Source of the DNA: Pseudomonas sp. UBA5782
Lineage (GTDB): Bacteria > Pseudomonadota > Gammaproteobacteria > Pseudomonadales > Pseudomonadaceae
Assembly (NCBI GenBank): GCA_002418465.1
Contig: DIEE01000091.1
Location: 201-8,762, forward strand
Direction of reading: 5' to 3'
DNA length: 8,562 nt
Below the pieces are notes generated by a model. That model ran no database searches. It was not told where the DNA came from and worked only from the letters and a program-made list of their open reading frames with translations. Shown here piece after piece: positions 1 to 7,439 of the stretch (the first letter of the stretch is position 1; every line of letters begins with the position of its first letter). The position numbers and the translations under genes were made by a program.

Positions 1-389
1 GCTACGACCGCGACAGCTATCGGGAAAAGGGTGGCGACGCCGCGCTGCGCGTGCAGTCGCAACGCGACGACAACCTCAGCAGCAGCCTCGGCATCCGCCT
101 GGCCCACCTCGGCAGCCTGGACAACGGCATCAGCATCACCCCGCGCCTGGCGCTGGGCTGGCGCCACGTCTACGGCGAACTGCGCAGCGAAACCCGCCAG
201 GCCTTCCTCGGCGGCGGCGACGCCTTCAGCGTCCAGGGCACCGCGCTGGACCGCAACAGCCTGCTGGTGGAAACCGGCGTCGACCTCGGCCTCTCCAGCC
301 GCCACACCCTGGGCCTGGGCTACAGCGGCGAAATCGGCAGCCAGGCGCAGAACCACGCGCTGGTCGCGCAGTGGCAGGTGAAGTTCTGA
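1..389 (+). CDS. Autotransporter C-terminal beta-barrel (5' end outside window)
   Basis: Reading frame open from base 3 to a TGA at 387-389, about 128 codons, with no start inside the window. The residues alternate polar and hydrophobic in successive amphipathic strands, for example ISITPRLALGWRHVYGEL, SLLVETGVDLGL and HTLGLGYSGEIGS, and the protein ends in ALVAQWQVKF. A terminal aromatic residue on the last strand is the outer-membrane insertion signal read by the Bam machinery, and this series of strands is typical of the last third of a type Va autotransporter barrel. The passenger, and so the function (protease, esterase, adhesin), lies upstream and cannot be read. The gene converges on oadA with a shared terminator between them. 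A second, quite different autotransporter-type barrel lies at 5176-6423. Family assignment is confident; specific function is unknown. Confidence 0.85.
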   Translation, partial: YDRDSYREKGGDAALRVQSQRDDNLSSSLGIRLAHLGSLDNGISITPRLALGWRHVYGELRSETRQAFLGGGDAFSVQGTALDRNSLLVETGVDLGLSSRHTLGLGYSGEIGSQAQNHALVAQWQVKF

Positions 390-417
390 CCTGTCGGCAC
401 CAGGAACGCGGTAATAA

Positions 418-447
418 AAAAAGGGGAAGCTGGCGCTTCCCCTTTTT
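418..447. terminator. Bidirectional Rho-independent terminator
   Basis: A perfect GC-rich stem (AAGGGGAAGC, 421-430, with GCTTCCCCTT, 435-444) closes a TGGC tetraloop. It is flanked by an A-tract on the left (416-422) and a T-tract on the right (443-447), so it can stop transcription from both sides. It sits between the convergent autotransporter gene and oadA, 28 bases past the first stop and 15 bases past the second. Confidence 0.93.
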
Positions 448-462
448 GTTTGCCGATGGCGA

Positions 463-2271
463 TCAGCCTTCGATCTCCACCAGCACCTCGCCCGGATTGA
501 CGCGGTCGCCCTTGACCACGTGCACCGCCTTGACGGTGCCGGCGATGGGCGCCTGAACTTCGGTTTCCATCTTCATCGCCTCGGTGATCAGCACGGCCTG
601 GCCGGCCTTGACCGCGTCGCCTTCCTTGACCAGTACGTCGACGATGTTGCCCGGCATGCTGGTGCTGACGTCGCCCGGTGCGCTGGCCTGCTTGCGGCCA
701 CCGTCGGCGCCGGCGACGTAGTCGTTGAGCGCTTCGAACACCACCTCTTCCGGCATCCCGTCGATGGACAGGTAGAAGTGCCGCTTGCCGCCGCCCTTGA
801 CGCCGACGCCGGTGATGTCGACGCGGTAGCTCTCGCCGTGCACGTCGATGACGAACTCGGTGGGCACGCCCTTGCCGCCCACCGCGGCCACGCCGCCGGC
901 TTCAGGGATCGGCAGCAGCACTTCGGGGGCCAGGGTGCCGGCTTCGCGCTCCTCGAGGAACTTGCGCCCGATGTCGGGGAACATCGCGTAGGTCAGCACG
1001 TCCTCTTCGGTTTTCGCCAGCTCGCCGACTTCCTTGCGCAGCTTCTCCAGCTCCGGCTTGAGCAAGTCGGCCGGGCGCACGTCGATGACTTCCTCGTTGC
1101 CGATCGCCAGGCGCCGCAGCTTCTCGTCGACCACGCCCGGCGCCTTGCCGTAGCGGCCCTGCAGGTACAGCTTCACCTCGTTGGTGATGGTCTTGTAACG
1201 CTCGCCGGCGAGCACGTTGAACACCGCCTGGGTGCCGACGATCTGCGAGGTCGGGGTCACCAGCGGCGGGTAGCCGAGGTCCTTGCGCACCTTGGGAATC
1301 TCTTCGAAGACCTCGTTGATGCGGTTCAGCGCACCCTGCTCCTTGAGCTGGTTGGCGAGGTTGGAAATCATCCCGCCCGGCACCTGGTTGACCTGCACGC
1401 GGGTATCGACGCCGGTGAATTCGCTCTCGAACTGGTGGTACTTCTTGCGGATCGCATAGAAGTACACGCCGATCTCCTGGATCAGCGCCAGGTCCAGGCC
1501 GGTGTCGTACGGGCTGCCGCGCAGCGCCGCGACCATAGACTCGGTGCCCGGATGGCTGGTGCCCCAGGCCATGCTGGAGATGGCGGTGTCGATGTGGTCG
1601 GCGCCGTTCTCGATGGCCTTGAGCTGGCACATGCTGGCGACGCCGGCGGTGTCGTGGGAGTGGATGAACACCGGCAGCGAGGAGGCCTCCTTGAGCGCCC
1701 TGACCAGGTCGCCGGTGGCGAACGGCGTCAGCAGGCCGGCCATGTCCTTGATCGCGATGGAGTCCACGCCCATCGCTTCCATGGCCTTGGCCTGGGCGAC
1801 GAAGGCCTCGTAGGTGTGCACCGGGCTGGTGGTGTAGGCGATGGTGCCCTGGGCGTGCTTGCCGGCTTTCTTCACCGCGCGGATCGCGGTTTCCAGGTTA
1901 CGCACGTCGTTCATCGCATCGAAGATGCGGAACACGTCGATGCCGTTTTCCGCAGCCTTGGCGACGAAGGCCTCGACCACGTCATCGCTGTAGTGACGGT
2001 AGCCGAGCAGGTTCTGCCCGCGCAGGAGCATCTGCAGGCGTGTGTTGGGCAGCGCTTCGCGCAGCTGGCGCAGGCGTTCCCACGGGTCTTCCTTGAGGAA
2101 GCGCACGCAGGCGTCGAAGGTGGCGCCGCCCCAGACTTCCAGCGACCAGTAGCCGACGCGGTCGAGCTTCTCGCAGATCGGCAGCATGTCTTCGGTGCGC
2201 ATGCGCGTGGCGAGCAGCGACTGATGGGCGTCGCGCAGGATGGTGTCGGTGACCGTGATCTTCTTGCTCAT
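463..2271 (-). CDS. oadA: Pyruvate carboxylase subunit B / OadA-type carboxyltransferase with biotin carrier domain
   Basis: 602-residue cytoplasmic protein that moves the carboxyl group from carboxybiotin to pyruvate, giving oxaloacetate. The N-terminal carboxyltransferase TIM barrel carries metal-site residues: Asp14 in TILRDAHQS, Lys175 in IKDMAGL (the carbamylated lysine of the family), and His204 and His206 in HSHDTAG. A conserved PYC/OADA domain follows (roughly 300-470). A biotinyl domain ends the protein, with Lys567 in EAMKMETEV as the biotinylated residue. The start at 2271 is preferred over an in-frame GTG at 2325 because it has AGGGAG 8 bases upstream and gives MSKKITVTD, the usual family start. 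It lies 60 bases downstream of pycA and is surely co-transcribed. Automatic annotation often says sodium-pumping oxaloacetate decarboxylase alpha, but no membrane beta or gamma subunit gene is here and the partner is a biotin carboxylase, so PycB is the better reading. Confidence 0.95.
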   Translation of the reverse strand: MSKKITVTDTILRDAHQSLLATRMRTEDMLPICEKLDRVGYWSLEVWGGATFDACVRFLKEDPWERLRQLREALPNTRLQMLLRGQNLLGYRHYSDDVVEAFVAKAAENGIDVFRIFDAMNDVRNLETAIRAVKKAGKHAQGTIAYTTSPVHTYEAFVAQAKAMEAMGVDSIAIKDMAGLLTPFATGDLVRALKEASSLPVFIHSHDTAGVASMCQLKAIENGADHIDTAISSMAWGTSHPGTESMVAALRGSPYDTGLDLALIQEIGVYFYAIRKKYHQFESEFTGVDTRVQVNQVPGGMISNLANQLKEQGALNRINEVFEEIPKVRKDLGYPPLVTPTSQIVGTQAVFNVLAGERYKTITNEVKLYLQGRYGKAPGVVDEKLRRLAIGNEEVIDVRPADLLKPELEKLRKEVGELAKTEEDVLTYAMFPDIGRKFLEEREAGTLAPEVLLPIPEAGGVAAVGGKGVPTEFVIDVHGESYRVDITGVGVKGGGKRHFYLSIDGMPEEVVFEALNDYVAGADGGRKQASAPGDVSTSMPGNIVDVLVKEGDAVKAGQAVLITEAMKMETEVQAPIAGTVKAVHVVKGDRVNPGEVLVEIEG

Positions 2272-2306
2272 CTCTGATTCTCCCTCTGGCCGCTGATCCG
2301 CGGCGA

Positions 2307-2322
2307 CCCGGCGCAGGCCGGG
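2307..2322 (-). other. Small hairpin in the pycA-oadA gap
   Basis: A 6-bp perfect GC stem (CCCGGC, 2307-2312, with GCCGGG, 2317-2322) with a four-base loop lies in the 60-base spacer, starting 9 bases past the pycA stop. There is no T-run after it, so it is unlikely to be a terminator. It could be an mRNA processing or stability element that sets the ratio of the two subunits, which is inference. Confidence 0.4.
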
Positions 2323-2331
2323 CACGATTCG

Positions 2332-3747
<1,416 letters not shown>

Positions 3748-3978
3748 GCGTGTCTTCCTCGACCCAGTGAACAGATGGCCCAGCGTGTGGGCGGCGTGCG
3801 ACCGGACTTCATGTAGCGGCCTTGGAACAACACTACGCCGGAACACCGATCAGCAAAAATCAATAATTGTTGGGTCATCTATTAGGAATAACTTATCTTC
3901 GTCCGATCAGACATGCGGATAAGTCGTCGAGCGCGCCTCGCCGGGCGCATGCCGATTGCCGACAAGAGAGATCGAACG
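3748..3978. promoter_or_regulatory. Divergent pycA / pycR promoter region
   Basis: 231 bases with no convincing gene. The stretch 3851-3900 is markedly AT-rich against the GC-rich surroundings, as expected of a promoter or operator. It contains a near-palindrome CAATAATTGTTG (3861-3872, one mismatch), a perfect ATAA-C-TTAT palindrome (3888-3896), and a longer inverted repeat (3891-3897 with 3918-3924). TTGTTG (3867-3872) followed 16 bases later by TAACTT could be a weak -35/-10 pair for pycR. LysR regulators usually bind AT-rich dyads in such divergent gaps, so PycR control of both directions is likely. Confidence 0.65.
3891..3924. repeat. Inverted repeat ACTTATC ... GATAAGT upstream of pycR
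   Basis: Perfect 7-base arms ACTTATC (3891-3897) and GATAAGT (3918-3924) are separated by 20 bases, so the arm centres are 27 bases apart. The left arm also lies within the ATAACTTAT palindrome (3888-3896). The position, 55-88 bases before the pycR start, fits an operator bound by a tetrameric LysR protein. The binding itself is inferred. Confidence 0.5.
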
Positions 3979-4929
3979 ATGCGTAAGTCATTGATGCGCA
4001 TGACCCTGCGTCAGCTGCAGGTGTTCAATGCGGTGTGCGATACGCGCTCCTACAGCCGCGCCGCCGAGGAAATGGCGCTGAGCCAGCCGGCGGTCAGTTT
4101 GCAAATTCGCCAGCTGGAAGAGCTGGTGGGCCAGCCGCTGTTCGACTACGTGAGCAAGAAGCTCTACCTCACCGACGCCGCCGAGGCGCTCAAGCGCGCC
4201 AGCCTGGACATCTTCGGGCGCCTGGAAAGCCTCGACATGCAGCTGTCCGACCTGCAGGGCTCGCTGCAGGGCCAGCTCAAACTGGCGGTGGAATCTTCGG
4301 CGAAGTACTTCGTGCCGCACCTGTTCGCCGCATTCCGCGAGAGCCACCCGGAAGTCAGCCTGCAACTGGTGGTGATCAACCATTCGCAGGCGGTGCGACG
4401 ACTGTCGGCCAACCGAGACGACCTGCTGATCATGTCGCAGGTGCCGCAGGACGGTTCGCTGGAGTTCCTGCCCTTCCTCGACAACCCGATCGTCGCTGTG
4501 GCACCGAGCGAGCATCCGCTGTGCGCCGAGGCCTGGCTGACGCTGCAGGACCTGACGCCCTGGCCGCTATTGATCCGCGAAGCCGGCTCCGGCACGCGCC
4601 AGGCGTGCGAGGACTACTTCCACCAGAAGCGCGCGCACTTCGCCCAGACCCTGGAGCTGAGCTCCACCGAGGCGCAACGCGAGGCGGTGATCGCCGGGCT
4701 CGGCCTGGCGCTGCTGCCGCGCCACGCGGTGCGCCGCGAACTGGAGAGCGGCCTGCTGCGCGAGCTGCCGGTACGCGAGCTGCCGCTGATGCACAGCTGG
4801 TGCCTGGTGCATCCGCGTGGCAAATACCTGTCCCCGGTGGCGCAGACCTTCTTCGCCTTCGTCCGCGGCGAACGGGCGAAAATCAGTGCGCTGGCGGCGC
4901 GCTTCGGCGGTCGCCCAGCGAACCGCTGA
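3979..4929 (+). CDS. pycR: LysR-family transcriptional regulator PycR
   Basis: 316-residue regulator. The N-terminal winged helix-turn-helix is clear: TLRQLQVFNAVC (9-20), SYSRAAEEMALSQPAVSLQI (24-43), then QLEELVGQPLF. A linker helix (about 65-90) leads to a two-lobed effector-binding domain, GQLKLAVESSAKYFVPHLF onward. The start at 3979 is chosen because AAGAGAG lies about 8 bases upstream and MRKSLMRMTLRQLQ puts the helix-turn-helix at the normal place; the ATG at 3913 would add 22 odd residues and overlap the operator repeat. It is divergent from pycA, the classical arrangement for a LysR protein controlling its neighbour. The PAO1 counterpart, PA5437, is named PycR and has been linked to survival in lung infection models. 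Its last 47 bases overlap the 3' end of the small gene on the opposite strand. Confidence 0.92.
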   Translation: MRKSLMRMTLRQLQVFNAVCDTRSYSRAAEEMALSQPAVSLQIRQLEELVGQPLFDYVSKKLYLTDAAEALKRASLDIFGRLESLDMQLSDLQGSLQGQLKLAVESSAKYFVPHLFAAFRESHPEVSLQLVVINHSQAVRRLSANRDDLLIMSQVPQDGSLEFLPFLDNPIVAVAPSEHPLCAEAWLTLQDLTPWPLLIREAGSGTRQACEDYFHQKRAHFAQTLELSSTEAQREAVIAGLGLALLPRHAVRRELESGLLRELPVRELPLMHSWCLVHPRGKYLSPVAQTFFAFVRGERAKISALAARFGGRPANR

Positions 4930-5086
4930 GGTAGTTGAGGGCGATCAGGTCGGGGTAGGCATCGAGCTCCTGCTGCAGCTGGCGCTGCTCGGAATAGGCC
5001 TCGATGGCGCGGCGAAATTCCATACGCCGCTGGTCGAGCTGCTTGCGGCGGTTCTTGCTGTCGAGGGTGGAGGTCGGATTGAGCAT
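4883..5086 (-). CDS. Small hypothetical protein, charged and helical
   Basis: 67 residues with an excellent ribosome-binding site (AAGGGGAG about 5 bases before the ATG), which is the main reason to believe it is real. There is no signal peptide or membrane segment. Residues about 10-45 are rich in Arg, Gln and Glu and should form an amphipathic helix (RRMEFRRAIEAYSEQRQL then QQELDAYPDL). The RR-IE-Y-E-R-L pattern loosely recalls small PA3496-like pseudomonad proteins, but I do not recognise it with confidence. TATAAG at 5128-5133 on this strand is a possible -10, though no good -35 goes with it. It lies 89 bases downstream of the ubiquitin-barrel gene on the same strand, and its 3' end runs 47 bases into pycR from the other side. 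Function unknown. Confidence 0.7.
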   Translation of the reverse strand: MLNPTSTLDSKNRRKQLDQRRMEFRRAIEAYSEQRQLQQELDAYPDLIALNYLSGSLGDRRSAPPAH

Positions 5087-5175
5087 GGCTGGTACTCCCC
5101 TTGGACGAGTGGAGCACCAGTATCCGGCTTATAAATGACGCTTTGCTGACACCGCTCCGCCAGGCCGGCGAGGCG

Positions 5176-6423
5176 TCAGAAGGACCCGGTCCAGCTCATC
5201 GCCACCCAGCGCGCCGGCTGCTCGCCCTCGCCGGTGACGTTGAACAGCAGCGCCAGGCGGCTGTCCTGCATCAGCCACGCGGCACCGAGCTGGGCGCGCA
5301 TCCAGGCGCGGTCGCCGGACGTCTGCTGCAAGCGGAAACGCTGTTCTTCCCAGTAGGCGTCGATGGCTTCGGCGTCGTCATGCACGCGCCGCACGCCTTC
5401 GACGCCCGCCAGCAGTTCGACACGGTTGGCCAGCGGGTATCGGGCATTCAGCCCCAGGCGCAGTTCCGACACCTCATGCTCCCACGCCGCGAGCGACATC
5501 GCCTGGCTTCCGCCGCTCTCGTGATACGACGAAACCCGTGCCTGCAGATAATTCAGGTCCGCATAGGGCGACAGTTCCACCCCCGCCGGTTGCCACAACC
5601 GCTCCCAGTCCAGGCGCGCGCGCAACGCCCAGGTATCGACGCGGGGGTCGGCGCTGGAGGTCTCGGCGCCCAGGAGCGTCGAATATCCACGTCTGACGTC
5701 GGCTTCGCCGTGGTTGTAATACGCCGTCAGCGTCGACCACAGATCCGGAGACACGGCCGTCAGCGGCGACATGAACTCCAGCAGCAGATAATCCCCGCGC
5801 TGCTTGAGCTCCTCGGGCCCGCTTTGGCCCTCTTGCGCACGGGTCTTGCCGAGCGCAACGCCCAGCTGGGCACCGCTCTCGGTCAGGCGCTGACAGCCGC
5901 CGACCTCCGCAGCGCCACTCGAGTCGCCCGTTCCATCCAGGTTGTCGCCACCCCAATCCCCCGCCAGCCAGACACAGTTCTGCTTGCCGGGCGCCACGCG
6001 CAGGTCCAGCGGATGACCATGGTTCCCGGTCAACACCAGAGCTGCCGAATCCAGCGCCATCCTGGAAACCCCGCTGGCCTGCCGGCGCAGCCCATCGAGC
6101 CCGCTCGGCTGCACCTGGACCTGCACCTGCGCGAGATGCAGGGTCGATTCCTTCTGGATGTTGTAATCGGAAAGCGTACGCCCGTCCTCGAGCTGAACGC
6201 CGGCGAAACTCAGGTTCTGCTGGTCCGGCGCGATGCCTTCCTTGTCCTGAATCTTGGCCTTGATGTTCTCGATGGAGTCACTGGGCTCGACCTCCAGTGC
6301 GATGGTCCTGCCAGCGCCGGTCTTGACGAATATCTGCATGGCAAACGCGGGCGTGGCCAGGCCGCACACCAACACCATCAGCAGGGCGCGAAAAGAGAGA
6401 GAAACCTTGAGGGCTTGAGACAT
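5176..6423 (-). CDS. Secreted ubiquitin-domain / autotransporter beta-barrel fusion
   Basis: 415 residues in three parts. Residues 1-28 are a Sec signal peptide with hydrophobic core ALLMVLVCGLA and cleavage site TPAFA before Met29. Residues 29-97 are a ubiquitin fold starting MQIFVKT. Residues 99-105 are QVQVQVQ, followed by a likely amphipathic helix (106-132). Residues about 149-415 form a barrel: strand-like segments CVWLAGDWGG, AQLGVALGKTRA, DLWSTLTAYYNHGEAD, TWALRARLDWERLW, ELSPYADLNYLQARVSSYHE, LRLGLNARYPL and RVELLAGVEGVRRV, ending in WVAMSWTGSF. The length (about 266) and terminal Phe fit an autotransporter translocator. Cys150 and Cys177 could close a loop by disulfide. Ubiquitin normally tags proteins in eukaryotic cytosol; here it is probably exported and presented at the surface, which is inference. 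No strong ribosome-binding site precedes the ATG, but no other start keeps the signal peptide. It lies 84 bases after rpiR on the same strand. Confidence 0.9.
   Translation of the reverse strand: MSQALKVSLSFRALLMVLVCGLATPAFAMQIFVKTGAGRTIALEVEPSDSIENIKAKIQDKEGIAPDQQNLSFAGVQLEDGRTLSDYNIQKESTLHLAQVQVQVQPSGLDGLRRQASGVSRMALDSAALVLTGNHGHPLDLRVAPGKQNCVWLAGDWGGDNLDGTGDSSGAAEVGGCQRLTESGAQLGVALGKTRAQEGQSGPEELKQRGDYLLLEFMSPLTAVSPDLWSTLTAYYNHGEADVRRGYSTLLGAETSSADPRVDTWALRARLDWERLWQPAGVELSPYADLNYLQARVSSYHESGGSQAMSLAAWEHEVSELRLGLNARYPLANRVELLAGVEGVRRVHDDAEAIDAYWEEQRFRLQQTSGDRAWMRAQLGAAWLMQDSRLALLFNVTGEGEQPARWVAMSWTGSF
6109..6129 (-). repeat. Short tandem repeat encoding QVQVQVQ
   Basis: CTGCACCTGGAC then CTGCACCTG on the + strand, encoding alternating Gln-Val on the minus strand. 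It begins at ubiquitin position 71, replacing the normal LRLRGG tail with a strand-like hydrophilic/hydrophobic alternation that links the ubiquitin domain to the rest of the protein. Confidence 0.7.
6133..6339 (-). other. Ubiquitin domain (ubiquitin positions 1-69) within the barrel fusion
   Basis: Aligned from memory to human ubiquitin without gaps, 59 of 69 residues are identical. The ten changes are L8G, T9A, K11R, T14A, T22S, V26I, P37A, R42N, I44S and K48V; positions 49-69 are all identical. Beyond 69 the tail differs completely: V70A, L71Q, R72V, L73Q, R74V, and no Gly75-Gly76. Lys6, Lys27, Lys29, Lys33 and Lys63 remain, as do the fold core and the F4 and D58 surface patches. The codons are mostly GC-ending as in the host, with isolated rare ones (ATA for Ile3, AGG for Arg11). 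Confidence 0.93.
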
Positions 6424-6507
6424 GGGGCAGCATCCGTACGGGAGCAGGGTAGGGAGGCCGCGAACACTAGCAAAATGACACTACGGGAGCCATGGCAACG
6501 CGTCAGA

Positions 6508-7374
6508 TTACTCGCCCTGTTGCTTGCTGCTCTTCGGCGACAACCGCAGGCTGCGCAAGCTGCGCTTGACGCTCTTCAGGTGGTTGACCAGCGCCGGGCC
6601 GCGCGCCATCGCCACGCCCATGGCAAGTACGTCGATCACCACCAGGTGGGCGATGCGCGAGGTCAGCGGGGTGTAGATCTCGGTGTCCTCCTGTACGTCG
6701 ATGGCCAGGTTGACGGTGGCCAGGTCGGCCAGCGGCGTCTGGCTCGGGCACAGGGTGATCAGCGTGGCGCCGGTTTCGCGGACCAGGTTGGCGGTGATCA
6801 GCAGGTCCTTGGAGCGTCCGGACTGCGAGATGCACACCGCCACGTCGGTGGGCTTGAGCGTCACCGCCGACATCGCCTGCATGTGCGGGTCGGAGTAGGC
6901 CGCTGCGGTCAGCAGCAGACGGAAGAACTTGTGCTGTGCATCCGCCGCCACTGCCCCGGAGGCACCGAAACCATAGAACTCCACGCGTTGCGCCTGGGCG
7001 CAGGCGCCGATGGCACGCTGCAGCGCCTGCGGATCGAGGTGCTCGCGTACCTCCATCAGCGTGTGCAGCGTGGTGTCGAAGATCTTCAGGCTGAAGTCGG
7101 TGACCGAATCGTCCTCGTGGATCGCGAACTGGCCGAAGCTGGCGCCGGCGGCGAGGCTCTGCGCCAGTTTCAGCTTGAGGTCCTGGAAGCCGTTGCAGCC
7201 GATCGCGCGGCAGAAGCGCACGATGGTCGGCTCGCTGATGCCGACATCGTGGGCCAGATCGGCCATGGAGCTGTGCATCACCGCGGCCGGATCGAGCAGC
7301 ACGTGGTCGGCGACCTTGAGTTCTGATTTACGCAGGAGATGGCGGGATTGGGCGATGTGCTGCAACAGGTTCAC
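6508..7374 (-). CDS. RpiR-family (HexR-like) transcriptional regulator with SIS domain
   Basis: 288-residue cytoplasmic repressor or activator of sugar metabolism genes. The N-terminal RpiR helix-turn-helix is at about residues 1-77 (MADLAHDVGISEPTIVRFCR, then AIGCNGFQDLKLKLAQSLA). A SIS sugar-phosphate-binding domain spans about 120-260, with FYGFGASGAVAADAQHKF (133-150) and ISQSGRSKD (182-190) as the ligand-binding loops. The start is a GTG at 7374 giving MNLLQHIAQSRHLLRKSELK; the ribosome-binding site is weak. It most resembles PA5438 of PAO1 rather than HexR itself (PA3184). In PAO1 it lies next to pycR; here two genes come between. The ligand is probably a phosphorylated sugar acid as for HexR, but that is family inference. 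It probably regulates itself through the palindrome at 7421-7435. Confidence 0.9.
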   Translation of the reverse strand: MNLLQHIAQSRHLLRKSELKVADHVLLDPAAVMHSSMADLAHDVGISEPTIVRFCRAIGCNGFQDLKLKLAQSLAAGASFGQFAIHEDDSVTDFSLKIFDTTLHTLMEVREHLDPQALQRAIGACAQAQRVEFYGFGASGAVAADAQHKFFRLLLTAAAYSDPHMQAMSAVTLKPTDVAVCISQSGRSKDLLITANLVRETGATLITLCPSQTPLADLATVNLAIDVQEDTEIYTPLTSRIAHLVVIDVLAMGVAMARGPALVNHLKSVKRSLRSLRLSPKSSKQQGE

Positions 7375-7409
7375 AGGCGGGACTCGGTCGGGATCGGGGT
7401 GGTCGGGGC

Positions 7410-7435
7410 TGTAGTGTTCTTGTAGTTATACTACA
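7410..7435. promoter_or_regulatory. RpiR/HexR-type operator with an extra half-site
   Basis: A perfect palindrome TGTAGT-TAT-ACTACA at 7421-7435 has the length and spacing of HexR-type boxes (TTGTAAT-N3-ATTACAA in P. putida, from memory). A second TGTAGT at 7410-7415 stands exactly 11 bases, one helical turn, before the left arm. The site is 36-61 bases upstream of the rpiR GTG, so it probably overlaps the rpiR promoter. Another isolated TGTAGT occurs at 7477-7482. Confidence 0.7.
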
Positions 7436-7439
7436 TGAA

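Noticed and set aside
520..2277. 585-codon open frame opposite oadA
   Set aside because: It is the mirror frame of a well-supported gene. Its product is Val/Asp/His/Leu-rich without any domain, an artefact of high-GC third codon positions.
6364..6366. Cys20 of the signal peptide as a lipoprotein attachment site
   Set aside because: The residue before it is Val, not Gly, Ala or Ser, so the lipobox is broken, while a good AFA signal peptidase I site follows.
5101..7326. 741-codon + strand open frame across the ubiquitin-barrel and rpiR genes
   Set aside because: Its length is striking, but it is antisense to two genes with clear families. The product is rich in Arg, Gln and His with no recognisable domain, and it reads through an intergenic region.
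4883..7374. A bacterial ubiquitin conjugation operon (Bil-like)
   Set aside because: No E1-, E2- or JAB-type deubiquitinase gene is near, and the ubiquitin domain lacks the terminal Gly-Gly.
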